From NCBI RefSeq assembly GCF_005222485.1, contig NZ_CP029078.1:1640001-1704000 (forward strand): a stretch of DNA of 64,000 nucleotides, given 5' to 3'. This document shows, one piece after another, positions 1 to 8,474 of this stretch. The notes beneath the pieces are model-generated. The model ran no database searches. It had not been told where the DNA came from and worked only from the letters and a program-made list of their open reading frames with translations. The position numbers and the translations under genes are program-made. The DNA comes from Streptomyces griseoviridis. GTDB taxonomy: Bacteria > Actinomycetota > Actinomycetes > Streptomycetales > Streptomycetaceae. Every line of letters starts with the position of its first letter. Positions within the stretch are counted from its first letter, which is position 1.

Positions 1-876
1 AACGTGGGCGGGCCCGCGGACGTGCCGGCCGCCGTCGAGGCCGGTGCCGAGGGCGTCGGTCTGTTCCGTACCGAGTTCCTCTTCCTTGACGACAGTGCGA
101 AGGCGCCGTCGGAGGAGAAGCAGGTCGAGGCGTACCGCCAGGTCCTTGAGGCGTTCCCGGAGGGCCGGGTCGTCGTGCGGGTGCTGGACGCCGGGGCGGA
201 CAAGCCGCTCGACTTCCTGACCCCCGCCGACGAGCCCAACCCGGCGCTGGGTGTGCGGGGTCTGCGCTCGCTGCTCGACCACCCCGACGTGCTGCGTACC
301 CAGCTGACCGCGCTGGCGAAGGCCGTCGAGGGGCTGTCGGTCCAGCTGGAGGTCATGGCGCCGATGGTGGCGGACCGTGCCGACGCCAAGGCGTTCGCGG
401 ACGCCTGCCGAGCGGCGGGGCTGCGGGCCAAGTTCGGTGCGATGGTGGAGATTCCGTCGGCCGCGCTGCGGGCGCGGTCGGTCCTTCAGGAGGTCGAGTT
501 CCTGTCGCTGGGGACGAACGACCTCGCGCAGTACACGTTCGCCGCGGACCGTCAGGTGGGCGCGGTGTCCCGGCTCCAGGACCCGTGGCAGCCCGCGCTG
601 CTCGACCTGGTCGCGCTGTCGGCCGAGGCGGCGCGGGCCGAGGGCAAGAGCTGTGGTGTCTGCGGTGAGGCGGCGGCCGATCCGCTGCTGGCGTGTGTGC
701 TGACGGGTCTGGGTGTCACCTCCCTGTCGATGGGTGCGGCGTCGATTCCTTATGTGCGGTCGGCGTTGGCCTCGTACACGCTGGCCCAGTGCGAGCGGGC
801 CGCCGCGGCGGCGCGGGCCACGGACAGTGCCGAGGAGGCGCGGAAGGCGGCCGAGGCGGTGCTGTCCGGCGCGTAG
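1..876 (+). CDS. ptsI: Phosphoenolpyruvate-protein phosphotransferase (PTS enzyme I), 5' truncated by window edge
   Basis: C-terminal 291 residues of enzyme I. This cytoplasmic enzyme takes phosphate from PEP and passes it to HPr at the head of the sugar phosphotransferase system. The reading frame is open from base 1, so the N-terminal phospho-histidine domain lies outside the window. Visible family motifs are GLFRTEFLF (about residue 20 of the fragment), VLDAGADKPL (61-70), GTNDLAQYTF (170-179) and the active-site cysteine in CGVCGE (Cys220 here). All belong to the PEP-binding TIM-barrel half. Enzyme I is usually about 555-575 residues, so roughly half is present. It ends in TAG and is followed by a perfect 18-bp palindrome and a terminator-like hairpin shared with the convergent next gene. 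Confidence 0.97.
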   Translation, partial: NVGGPADVPAAVEAGAEGVGLFRTEFLFLDDSAKAPSEEKQVEAYRQVLEAFPEGRVVVRVLDAGADKPLDFLTPADEPNPALGVRGLRSLLDHPDVLRTQLTALAKAVEGLSVQLEVMAPMVADRADAKAFADACRAAGLRAKFGAMVEIPSAALRARSVLQEVEFLSLGTNDLAQYTFAADRQVGAVSRLQDPWQPALLDLVALSAEAARAEGKSCGVCGEAAADPLLACVLTGLGVTSLSMGAASIPYVRSALASYTLAQCERAAAAARATDSAEEARKAAEAVLSGA

Positions 877-910
877 GCGGCCGGTACCGGCCGCTCGTCG
901 GCTGTGGTCG

Positions 911-946
911 CGAAGGGCGCTCCGCCTCCGGGTGGGGCGCCCTTCG
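911..946. terminator. Hairpin between convergent ptsI and hypothetical gene
   Basis: Inverted repeat with a 13-bp stem (10 perfect pairs CGAAGGGCGC/GCGCCCTTCG, then one G.U and two G-C pairs) and a 10-nt loop. It lies between ptsI and the stop of the minus-strand gene at 953, so it can serve both strands. A separate perfect 18-bp palindrome (GCGGCCGGTACCGGCCGC) sits at 877-894, directly after the ptsI stop. There is no U-tract, which is usual for Streptomyces terminators. Confidence 0.6.
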
Positions 947-952
947 GCGTGG

Positions 953-1843
953 TCAGTGGTGGTGGTCCGGGGGCTCCGTGTCCTCTCCGAGGTCGGGCGG
1001 TTCGCAGTAGTCGACGTCGGACTCCGGGGAGATCAGGTCTCCGGAGTCGGTGTCGGTGCAGTAGGCGTCGAAGACCTCGCCGGCGGTGAGGGGCGCCAGG
1101 CCCTCTCCGCGCAGCCGCCAGCCGTAGACGCGGTCGGCGGTGCCGGGGGCGGTGGTGCGCATGACGAGTCCGCCGGGTGTGCGGGTGGCGATGCCGAGGG
1201 CGAGGACCGTGGTGAATTCGAGGGCCTCGGCCTCGTCGAGCCGGGTGTCTCCTTCGGTCTCGTCCGCGTGCAGGACCGCGACGAGGGTCTCCGGGGTGGC
1301 GGAGACGCTGCACACGAGGTGGCGGTCGCCCGGACTCGCCGTTTCGAGGATGCGGACCAGGAGGGCGGAGGCGCGGGCGAAGGCGGCGCGGCCGATGTCC
1401 TCTCCGCAGGCGGCGCAGGCGCCCAGCCTGGCCAGGAGGGTGGAGGCGTACTCCCAGGTGGCCTGGCGGACGGCTTCGTCGACGAGGGCGGGGACGAGGT
1501 CGGTCAGGGGCCGGCCGTCGTACGGGAGGGCGGGTCCTGTCGAGGCGAGCTGGGCGGTGAAGCGGGTGCGGCTGGCCGGGGCGTCGGGGTCGAGTCCTGC
1601 CTCGGTGCAGTAGTCGGCGTACTCCTGCGGGTCGAAGAGGGCGACCGTGGTGTGGCCGCCCTGGGACGCGCGGGTCTTGAGGAGTGCCTCGACCTGGTGC
1701 AGGTAGGCGGTGTGGTCGTCGAAGGTGAAGCTGCGGTAGCGCCGCATGGCGCGGAAGTCGTGTTCGTCGGTCAGCAGGCCGATGGTGCCCGCGATCTCGC
1801 GGCGCAGTGCCCTGCGCATGGTCGTGTGGTCGGTGTGTGCCAT
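953..1843 (-). CDS. Conserved hypothetical protein
   Basis: A 296-residue soluble protein that I cannot assign to a named family. It has no signal peptide or membrane segment. It opens with a basic Arg-rich helix (RRALRREIAG), has a CAAC pair near the middle (LGACAACGED) that could bind metal or be incidental, and ends in an acidic tail followed by three histidines. The start at 1843 (MAHTDHTTM) is chosen over an in-frame ATG 11 codons upstream because AGGGGGAC lies just before it. It is transcribed toward ptsI, with acetoacetyl-CoA synthetase 98 bp upstream on the same strand. From memory a similar protein sits between ptsI and acetoacetyl-CoA synthetase in other streptomycetes. Confidence 0.8.
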   Translation of the reverse strand: MAHTDHTTMRRALRREIAGTIGLLTDEHDFRAMRRYRSFTFDDHTAYLHQVEALLKTRASQGGHTTVALFDPQEYADYCTEAGLDPDAPASRTRFTAQLASTGPALPYDGRPLTDLVPALVDEAVRQATWEYASTLLARLGACAACGEDIGRAAFARASALLVRILETASPGDRHLVCSVSATPETLVAVLHADETEGDTRLDEAEALEFTTVLALGIATRTPGGLVMRTTAPGTADRVYGWRLRGEGLAPLTAGEVFDAYCTDTDSGDLISPESDVDYCEPPDLGEDTEPPDHHH

Positions 1844-1941
1844 GAGTCCCCCTGTGCACGGTCGATCAATGCTCACTCACCGTAGTCGGAGGCACTGACA
1901 ACGGTGATCCCTTCGACCGGTCGTGGGGATGTCTGTGCTGG

Positions 1942-3909
1942 TCAGCGGCGTGTGCGGGCGAGGTCCTCGTAGAAGTGGAGCAGGTCGACGTTGTCGATGG
2001 AGCCCGCGTTGACGGCCTTCTCCAGGGGGGTGCCCTGGAGCAGGCGTTTGACGGGGACCTCGATGCGCTTGCCGGTGAGGGTGTGCGGGATGGCGGGGAC
2101 CTCGATGACCTCGTCGGGGACGTGGCGCGGTGAGAGCTGTTCGCGGATGGTGTGTTTGATGCGGGTGAGGAGGGCGTCGTCGAGGGTGGCTCCTGGGGCG
2201 AGGTGCACGAAGAGGGGCATCCAGTAGCCGCCGTCGGGCTGTTCGACGCCGATGACGAGGGATTCCCTGATCTCCGGGAGGCGTTCGACGGCTTCGTAGA
2301 TGTCCGCGGAGCCCATCCGCACGCCCTGCCGGTTGAGCGTGGAGTCGGAGCGGCCGTGGATGATCACCGAGCCGCGGGAGGTGACGGTGATCCAGTCGCC
2401 GTGGCGCCAGACGCCGGGGTACACGTCGAAGTAGCTGTCGTGGTAGCGGCTGCCGTCGGGGTCGTTCCAGAAGCGGATCGGCATGGACGGCATGGGGTTG
2501 GTGACGACCAGTTCGCCGACCTCGTCGATCAGCGGGTCGCCGTGCGGGTCCCAGGACTGGAGGTCGGTGCCCAGTCCCGGGGCCTGGAGTTCGCCGATGT
2601 GCACGGGCAGCGTCGGTACGGCTCCGGCGAAGCAGGAGCAGACGTCGGTGCCGCCGCTGACGGAGGCGATCCAGAGGTCGTCGCTGACCTCGTCGTGCAG
2701 CCAGCGGAAGCCGTCGGGGGGCAGCGGGGAGCCGGTGGTGGCGACGCAGCGGACCTTGGACAGGTCGAAGTCGCGGGCCGGGTGGACGCCGGCCTTGCGG
2801 CAGGCCATGACGTAGGCGGCGGAGGTGCCGTAGAGGGTGGCGCCGGTGCGTTCGGCGATCCGCCACTGGGCGCCGGTGTCGGGGTGTCCTGGACTGCCGT
2901 CGTAGAGGACGACGGTGGTGCCGGTGAGGAGGCCGGAGACGAGGAAGTTCCACATCATCCAGCCGGTGGAGGTGTACCAGAAGAAGCGGTCCTCGGGGCC
3001 GAGGTCGCAGTGCAGGCCGAGCTGTTTGAGGTGCTCGACGAGGATGCCGCCCTGGGACTGGACGATGGCCTTGGGCAGGCCGGTGGTGCCGGAGGAGTAG
3101 AGCACCCAGAGGGGGTGGTCGAAGGGCACCTGCTCGAATACGGGTTCGATGTCCGCGCTCGTGAGGGCCGCCCAGTCCAGGGCGCCTTCGGGGGCCTCGG
3201 TGCCCAGGAGCGGGATGTGGACGACGGCGCGCAGGGTGGGCAGTTCGCGGCGGAGTTCGGCGACGGTCGCGCGGCGGTCGTGTTCCTTGCCGCCGTAGCG
3301 GTAGCCGTCGACGGTGAACAGCACGACCGGTTCGACCTGCTGGAAGCGGTCGAGGACGCTGCGGGCGCCGAAGTCGGGGGCGCAGGAGGTCCAGACGGCG
3401 CCGACGGCGGCGGTGGCGAGCAGGGCGACGACGGCCTGCGGGATGTTCGGCAGGTAGCCGCTGACGCGGTCACCCGGGCGTACGCCGAGGGCGCGGAGTT
3501 CGGCGGCCAGCGAGCCGACCTGGTGGCGCAGCGTCGACCAGGTGACCGGGCGGGGTTCGTGGGTCTCGTCGACGTACAGGAGGGCGGGTTCGTCGGCGCG
3601 GGCCGCCGAGGCGCGCAGGGCGTGTTCGGCGTAGTTCAGGGTGGCGCCGGGGAACCACTGGGCTCCTGGCATGGAGCGGTCGCCGAGCACGCGCGCGTAG
3701 GGCGTCGAGAAGCGGACGTCGAACCACTCGGTGACGGCTTCCCAGAAGGTGTCGAGTTCGTCGACGGACCAGCGGTGCAGGGCCGGGTAGCCGCCGTCGG
3801 CCGGGGCGCCGTGCCGTTCGGCGGCCCATGCCTGGAACGTGGTGACCTGTGCCTGGGCGATGCGCTCCGGGTCTGGCTGCCAGAGCGGCTGGGGGTTCAC
3901 GGTCGACAT
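1942..3909 (-). CDS. Acetoacetyl-CoA synthetase (acetoacetate-CoA ligase)
   Basis: A 655-residue member of the acyl-adenylate (ANL) family. It is predicted to activate acetoacetate with ATP and CoA, feeding ketone-body carbon into the acetyl-CoA pool. The adenylate-binding P-loop YSSGTTGLPK is at residues 271-280. A C-terminal TLTGKRIEVPVK segment carries the catalytic lysine typical of the mobile domain. The N-terminal pattern (PLWQPDPERIAQA) and the length match AcsA/AACS rather than acetyl-CoA synthetase. The start at 3909 (MSTVNPQPLW) is preferred over an upstream ATG because homology begins there and CGGGAG precedes it. It diverges from the GH31 gene across about 210 bp. Confidence 0.93.
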   Translation of the reverse strand: MSTVNPQPLWQPDPERIAQAQVTTFQAWAAERHGAPADGGYPALHRWSVDELDTFWEAVTEWFDVRFSTPYARVLGDRSMPGAQWFPGATLNYAEHALRASAARADEPALLYVDETHEPRPVTWSTLRHQVGSLAAELRALGVRPGDRVSGYLPNIPQAVVALLATAAVGAVWTSCAPDFGARSVLDRFQQVEPVVLFTVDGYRYGGKEHDRRATVAELRRELPTLRAVVHIPLLGTEAPEGALDWAALTSADIEPVFEQVPFDHPLWVLYSSGTTGLPKAIVQSQGGILVEHLKQLGLHCDLGPEDRFFWYTSTGWMMWNFLVSGLLTGTTVVLYDGSPGHPDTGAQWRIAERTGATLYGTSAAYVMACRKAGVHPARDFDLSKVRCVATTGSPLPPDGFRWLHDEVSDDLWIASVSGGTDVCSCFAGAVPTLPVHIGELQAPGLGTDLQSWDPHGDPLIDEVGELVVTNPMPSMPIRFWNDPDGSRYHDSYFDVYPGVWRHGDWITVTSRGSVIIHGRSDSTLNRQGVRMGSADIYEAVERLPEIRESLVIGVEQPDGGYWMPLFVHLAPGATLDDALLTRIKHTIREQLSPRHVPDEVIEVPAIPHTLTGKRIEVPVKRLLQGTPLEKAVNAGSIDNVDLLHFYEDLARTRR

Positions 3910-4121
3910 GGGGCGGCTCCCGGACTGTGCGCGTCGTGTGCGTCGGGCGCGCACGTGCGGGGGTGTGCGCGTGACGCGGCTGACACGGACGATGCCATGT
4001 GATCCACTTCTGCACCAGGGTGCGCCCGCGTACTCGGCGGCGTGAGGATGTTCTCGCGGCTTCGATGAACGGCAGTTGAACGACCCGCGTGCGGGGCGCG
4101 GACGGTGGCAGTGTGAGCAGC

Positions 4122-6497
4122 ATGGACGGTCGTGACCTGGTGCGTTCGGTGAAGTCGGTCGGTTCCTCGGGGGCGGCCCAGCGGTTGCGTACCGTCGCGG
4201 CGGCGTGGCGCAGGAGGCGGGCCGACGCGGGGGCGCTGCCCGCGCGGGGTGCCGAGCGGGCCCGGGTGCCGGGTCCGGTGCGGGAGGTCGAGCCGGGTCC
4301 TGGCGGGGGTGTGGTGCGGTTCGCCCGGTCCGAGCTGCGGGTGCTTGTGACGGCCGGCGGGGCGGTGTTCTGGGGGTGGGACGGGGCGGGTCCCGAGCCG
4401 TCGTACGCGCTCGCGGGGCATTGTCCCGAGCCGGATCCGCGGGCGGTGCTTGAGCCGGACAAGGACGGCGGCTGGCGGGTGGTGGCCGAGCGGATGACGG
4501 TGGTCGTGTCGCGGCACGGGGCGGTCGAGGTGCGTACGCCCGGTGGTGTGACGCTGCGCCGTGATCTGCCGCCGCGCTGGTGGGAGCCGGTCGGTGGGGG
4601 TGCGGGGCGGTGGATGCAGCGGTCCGAGGTGGCCGCGGACGCGCGGTTCTTCGGGCTCGGTGGGCGGGCGTCGGGGCCGCGGCTGCGGGACGGGACGTAC
4701 CGGCTGTGGAACAGCGATCCCGGCCGGCCGCTGGGTGCCGGGCTGGATCCGCTGTTCCTGACCATGCCGACGCAGTTGGTGGTGGCGGACGCGGCGACGC
4801 ATCTGGTGTTCCACGACTGCTCGTGGGACGGCACGGTGACGTTGCGGGAGGGCGGGGAGGGCGCGGGTTCGGGGCACGACCGGCCGGGGGCGTGCGAACT
4901 GCGGATGGACGGCGGTCCGTTGCGCTGCTGGGTGATCGTGGGGACGCCCGCGCGCGTGCTGCTCGGCTGGGCGGCGCTGACGGGTGCTCCGGCGTTGCCG
5001 CCGGCGTGGGCGCTGGGGCATCAGCACGCGGTGCGGGGTGCCGGGAGTGAGCAGGAGGTGCGGCGGGTCGTCTCGGGGTTCCAGGAGCACGGGCTGCCGC
5101 TGGACGCGGTGCATCTGGACGGCGGGTTCCTGGACGGGGGGCGGGCGTTCGGCGTCGACCTGGAGCGTTTTCCGAAGCTGGCGGTGCTGGCGGAGGAGGT
5201 GCGGCGGGACGGGGTCCGGCTGGTGTCGGCCGTCGAGCCCGCGGTGGCGGCCGAGCCGGGTGACGCGGTGTTCGACGGGGGGACGGCGCTGGAGGCGTTC
5301 GTCCGGGACTCCTCGGGGCGGCTCGTGCGGGGGGTCGCGCGGCCGGGTGAGTCGGTGTTCCCGGACTTCACGCACGCGCGGGTGCGCGCGTGGTGGGGCG
5401 GTCTGTACGCGGAGCGGCTCGGGCAGGGCTTCGCGGGGTTCTGGCACGCCATGGACGAGCCCACGACGTTCGCGGCGTTCGGGGAGACGACGTTGCCGCG
5501 TTCGGCTGCGCATTCCCTTGAGGGGCGGGGCGGGGACCATCGCGAGGCGCACAACGTGTACGGGCTGTGCATGGCGCGGGCCGCCTGGGAGGGGCTGCGG
5601 GAACTGGCGCCCGAGGAGCGGCCGTTCGTGCTCTCGCGTTCCGGGTGGGCGGGGTCGCAGCGGTACGGGGGTGCCTGGTGCGGTGATGTCGCGGCGGGCT
5701 GGCCGGGGTTGCGTGCGGTGTTGTCGATGGTGATGGGGCTGGGGCTGAGCGGGATTCCGTACGCGGGGACGGACGTGGGGGGTGCCGGCGGGCAGGTGTC
5801 GCCGGAACTGCTGGTGCGGTGGCTGCAGTTGGGCGCGTATCTGCCGTTGTTCCGTACGCACACGGGTGCGCGGGTGGGGCGGCGGGAGCTGTGGGAGTCG
5901 GGGGACGAGGTGCTGGAGCACGCGCGCGTGGCGCTCGTCGAGCGGCGGCGGCTGTCGCCGTACTTCATGACGGTGGCCCAGTTGGCGCGGCGGACGGGCG
6001 CGCCGTGGGTGCGGCCGCTGTGGTGGGGCGCGCCCGAGGACCGGGCGCTGCGGGAGTGCGAGGACGCTTTTCTGCTGGGTGACTGCCTGCTGGTGGCGCC
6101 GGTGCTCGAGCCGGGCGCCGACCGGCGGGCGGTGCGGCTGCCGCGGGGGCGCTGGTACGACACGGTCACGGAGAGGGTGTACGAGGGGCCTGGGCAGGTG
6201 CTGGTGGAGGCGCCGCTGTCCCGGGTGCCGGTGTTCGCGCGGGCGGGGGCCGTCGTCCCCGTGCGGGGGGACGACGGCGGGGTGGAGTTGGAGGTGTGGG
6301 CGCCCGCTCCCGGGCGTTCCGGTGGTGGGCTGCTGGTCACTGACACGGGTGACGGTGGGGACGAGCCGGAACCGGAGCGCTACGCCGTCCGTTGGACGGG
6401 TCGGCGGCTGGTGGTGGAGCGGGAGTGCGAGGGCGGCTTCGAGGAGCCTGCCCGGCCGGTGCGGGTGCGGGGGCTGGGCGGGGGCCCGGCTCAGTAG
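4122..6497 (+). CDS. Glycoside hydrolase family 31 (alpha-glucosidase / alpha-xylosidase type)
   Basis: A 791-residue retaining alpha-glycosidase that would release alpha-linked glucose or xylose from oligosaccharides. No secretion signal is visible, so it probably acts in the cytoplasm. The nucleophile is the aspartate of HAMDEPTTF (Asp445) and the acid/base is the aspartate of WCGDVAAGW (Asp522). YAGTDVGG and LPLFRTHTG further down are also family signatures. An N-terminal beta-domain and a C-terminal beta-sandwich are implied by length. The start is uncertain: ATG 4122 is given, but GTG 4113 with GGTGG just upstream is also possible. The 3' end overlaps the convergent NUDIX gene by 7 bp. 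Substrate cannot be decided from sequence alone. Confidence 0.9.
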   Translation: MDGRDLVRSVKSVGSSGAAQRLRTVAAAWRRRRADAGALPARGAERARVPGPVREVEPGPGGGVVRFARSELRVLVTAGGAVFWGWDGAGPEPSYALAGHCPEPDPRAVLEPDKDGGWRVVAERMTVVVSRHGAVEVRTPGGVTLRRDLPPRWWEPVGGGAGRWMQRSEVAADARFFGLGGRASGPRLRDGTYRLWNSDPGRPLGAGLDPLFLTMPTQLVVADAATHLVFHDCSWDGTVTLREGGEGAGSGHDRPGACELRMDGGPLRCWVIVGTPARVLLGWAALTGAPALPPAWALGHQHAVRGAGSEQEVRRVVSGFQEHGLPLDAVHLDGGFLDGGRAFGVDLERFPKLAVLAEEVRRDGVRLVSAVEPAVAAEPGDAVFDGGTALEAFVRDSSGRLVRGVARPGESVFPDFTHARVRAWWGGLYAERLGQGFAGFWHAMDEPTTFAAFGETTLPRSAAHSLEGRGGDHREAHNVYGLCMARAAWEGLRELAPEERPFVLSRSGWAGSQRYGGAWCGDVAAGWPGLRAVLSMVMGLGLSGIPYAGTDVGGAGGQVSPELLVRWLQLGAYLPLFRTHTGARVGRRELWESGDEVLEHARVALVERRRLSPYFMTVAQLARRTGAPWVRPLWWGAPEDRALRECEDAFLLGDCLLVAPVLEPGADRRAVRLPRGRWYDTVTERVYEGPGQVLVEAPLSRVPVFARAGAVVPVRGDDGGVELEVWAPAPGRSGGGLLVTDTGDGGDEPEPERYAVRWTGRRLVVERECEGGFEEPARPVRVRGLGGGPAQ

Positions 6498-7024
6498 CGG
6501 CCCTCGAACCAGGCGTGTGCGGCGATGGTGTGGAGCGGGAAGCCCAGCTCCTCGGGTCGGCGCAGCAGGTGCCAGCCCTCGGTCTCGTCGGTGGCGACGG
6601 ATTCGGGGAGGGTGTCGACGGACCGTTCGGGGAGGAGGCCGAAGAGCAGGAGGTGTCCGTCGGGCGCGCTCATGGCGTCGACGAGTCGTACGTCGCGGAC
6701 GGCCGCGTCGATGCCGGTCTCCTCGGCGAGTTCGCGGACGACGGTGTGGCGCCAGTCCTCGCGGTCGTCGACGAAGCCGCCGGGCAGGGCGATGCCGCCG
6801 AGCGCGGGGGCGACGGTCCGGGTGATGACGACCAGGGCGGTGCCCTCGGTGTCGTACACGGGTTGGAGCGCGATCGCGACCGGGAGCGGGTTGCGGTAGG
6901 CCACGGTCTGGCAGGCCGGGCAGGTGCGGGGCCAGCCGGAGACGCCCTCTCCGTAGCGCGCTCCGCAGCTCGAACAGTGGGAGCCGGGCGCGGAGTTGGG
7001 GGTGGGGTGCTGAGTTTCGGACAC
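6491..7024 (-). CDS. NUDIX hydrolase with N-terminal zinc ribbon
   Basis: A 177-residue protein predicted to hydrolyse a nucleoside diphosphate linked to another moiety. The NUDIX box is complete: GFVDDRE, a 7-residue spacer, then RELAEETGI, fitting Gx5Ex7REUxEExGU. An N-terminal zinc ribbon (CSSC ... CPAC) precedes the fold, as in NudC/NADH-pyrophosphatase-like proteins, so NADH or a similar dinucleotide is a reasonable substrate guess. The GTG start at 7024 (VSETQHP) has no strong ribosome binding site. The upstream in-frame extension is arginine/proline-rich antisense noise and was rejected. Its stop overlaps the GH31 stop by 7 bp. Confidence 0.85.
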   Translation of the reverse strand: MSETQHPTPNSAPGSHCSSCGARYGEGVSGWPRTCPACQTVAYRNPLPVAIALQPVYDTEGTALVVITRTVAPALGGIALPGGFVDDREDWRHTVVRELAEETGIDAAVRDVRLVDAMSAPDGHLLLFGLLPERSVDTLPESVATDETEGWHLLRRPEELGFPLHTIAAHAWFEGRY

Positions 7025-7071
7025 CCGGCGGACTGTATCGGATCGGCAGGAGGGCGTCCTGCGGAGGCGGC

Positions 7072-7881
7072 TCAGGGCTTGCCGGTGAGGGACTTTCTGG
7101 TCACGGGGAAGTCGAAGTAGGTGTCGGGGTGGGGTTCGGGGGTGAAGGTGTAGTGCCACCACTCCTCGGCGAGGTTCACGAAGCCGAGGTCTTCGAGGGT
7201 GGTCTTGAGGAGCAGCCGGTTGGCGCGCTGTCGGCCCTGGACGCGCGGGTCGAGGGTGTGGGCGAGGGGGTCGAAGCAGTCGAAGCCGGTGCCCATGTCG
7301 AGGGAGTTGTCGGGGAAGCGGGCGGCGCGGGGCGCGTAGCAGGGGACGAGAGGTTCCCCGGGGTGATAGGGCCTGGTCGGTCGGGCCGGGAGTCCCACGA
7401 TCGTGAGGTCCATGGTCGAGCCGCGGCTGTGGCCGGACTTCTCGGCGATGTAACCGTCCTCGAAGAGGCGGGACTTGTCGACGTGGGGGTAGAACTCGCC
7501 CTTCATGGCGTGGTCGTCGAGGTCCTCGGCCCAGCGGACGAAGTGGTCCACGGCGCGTTGCGGCCGGTAGCAGTCGTAGACCTTGAGGGTGTATCCCTGG
7601 CGCCGCAGGCGGAGTTGGGCTCGGTGGAGGGCCTGGGCGGCGGGGCGGGTGAGGATGCACAGGGCCTGGCGGTAGCCGTCGATCGGTTCGCCCACGAAGT
7701 TGTGGGGGGTGAGGTAGCGGATCTCCTGGAGGATCGTCGGGTCGACGGTGCTCAGGGCGACGAAGTCGTCGGGCGCCTTGGGGTCGGTGGTCGCCTGTGC
7801 GGTGGTGGGGGTGGTGGTCACGGCCAGCAGGGTGGCGAGCGCGGTGACGAGGCCGCGTACCGCACCGGAGAGTCTTGTCAT
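7072..7881 (-). CDS. D-alanyl-D-alanine dipeptidase, VanX-like (peptidase M15D), exported
   Basis: A 269-residue zinc peptidase predicted to cleave D-Ala-D-Ala. It has an N-terminal signal peptide (about residues 1-30, ending near TAQA), so it acts outside the membrane, unlike cytoplasmic VanX of glycopeptide resistance clusters. Zinc ligands and catalytic residues are visible: SGHSRG...D (His151, Asp158) and EWWH (Glu240, His243). The start at 7881 is fixed by GAAGGAAG immediately upstream. No vanH/vanA partners lie nearby, which argues for cell-wall dipeptide recycling or scavenging rather than vancomycin resistance. The gap to the divergent OB-fold gene holds a palindromic operator. Confidence 0.9.
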   Translation of the reverse strand: MTRLSGAVRGLVTALATLLAVTTTPTTAQATTDPKAPDDFVALSTVDPTILQEIRYLTPHNFVGEPIDGYRQALCILTRPAAQALHRAQLRLRRQGYTLKVYDCYRPQRAVDHFVRWAEDLDDHAMKGEFYPHVDKSRLFEDGYIAEKSGHSRGSTMDLTIVGLPARPTRPYHPGEPLVPCYAPRAARFPDNSLDMGTGFDCFDPLAHTLDPRVQGRQRANRLLLKTTLEDLGFVNLAEEWWHYTFTPEPHPDTYFDFPVTRKSLTGKP

Positions 7882-7989
7882 GCTTCCTTCATCTATCAGC
7901 TGGGGGCGGCTCGCGGGAACGACCGGGGCACGGTGTGTCGCGTCGCGGCCGTCGCACCCTGCCCATTCCCGGGCCACCGTGGGACACTT

Positions 7990-8008
7990 ATCTGACGTTC
8001 CGTCAGAT
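7990..8008. promoter_or_regulatory. Perfect 8-3-8 palindrome, candidate operator of the OB-fold/thiolase pair
   Basis: ATCTGACG-TTC-CGTCAGAT, a perfect inverted repeat with 8-bp arms, ends 19 bp before the TTG start at 8028 and just before its AGGGA ribosome binding site. The size and symmetry suit a TetR-type repressor. A shorter core of the same form (TGACG-N3-CGTCA) occurs at 55487-55499. Confidence 0.6.
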
Positions 8009-8027
8009 CGGGTGCCGGGGAGGGACT

Positions 8028-8474
8028 TTGGCGCGATCACGCAGGCCCGCCGTCGACGAGTGGTTCGCCGGCGAGGGGGCCCGGTTCCGGTTGCTCGGTA
8101 CCCGGTGCGCCGCCTGCGCGGCGGTGTTCTTCCCGCGTGAGGACACGCACTGCCGCAACCCCGCTTGCCCCGGTGGGGAGTTGACGGAGGTACCGCTCTC
8201 GCCTCGCGGGCGGGTCTGGTCGTACACGGACAGCAGGTACCGGCCGCCGTCACCGTATGTGAGCGATCCGGAACTTCCCTGGGAGCCCTACGCGTTGATC
8301 GCTGTGGAGCTGGCGGCCGAGCGGATCGTGGTGCTCGGCCAGGCGGTTCCCGGGGTCACCGTCGCCGACCTGGCGGTGGGCATGGAGGTGGAGGTGGTCG
8401 CGGGTGTGCTGTACGAGGACACCGGGACCACCTGGCTGACCTGGCACTGGAGGCCGACGGAGGTGGCGGTGTGA
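8028..8474 (+). CDS. Zn-ribbon / OB-fold protein (DUF35 type), thiolase partner
   Basis: A 148-residue protein with an N-terminal zinc ribbon (CAAC ... CRNPAC, residues about 24-43) followed by an OB-fold. Proteins of this family form complexes with thiolases or lipid-transfer thiolase homologues and bind the acyl-CoA end of the substrate. A TTG start at 8028 (LARSRRPAVDEW) is chosen because GGGGAGGGAC lies directly upstream. Longer starts run back through the operator into the divergent promoter region. Its stop overlaps the start of the thiolase gene by 4 bp (GTGA), so the two are translationally coupled, as expected for a stoichiometric complex. Confidence 0.9.
   Translation: MARSRRPAVDEWFAGEGARFRLLGTRCAACAAVFFPREDTHCRNPACPGGELTEVPLSPRGRVWSYTDSRYRPPSPYVSDPELPWEPYALIAVELAAERIVVLGQAVPGVTVADLAVGMEVEVVAGVLYEDTGTTWLTWHWRPTEVAV

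Noticed and set aside
2152..4002. 616-codon plus-strand frame opposite acetoacetyl-CoA synthetase
   Set aside because: Antisense to a clear enzyme gene, low-complexity Gly/Val/Ala composition.
7072..7881. Vancomycin-resistance cluster member
   Set aside because: The VanX-like protein carries a signal peptide and has no vanH, vanA or vanRS neighbours.
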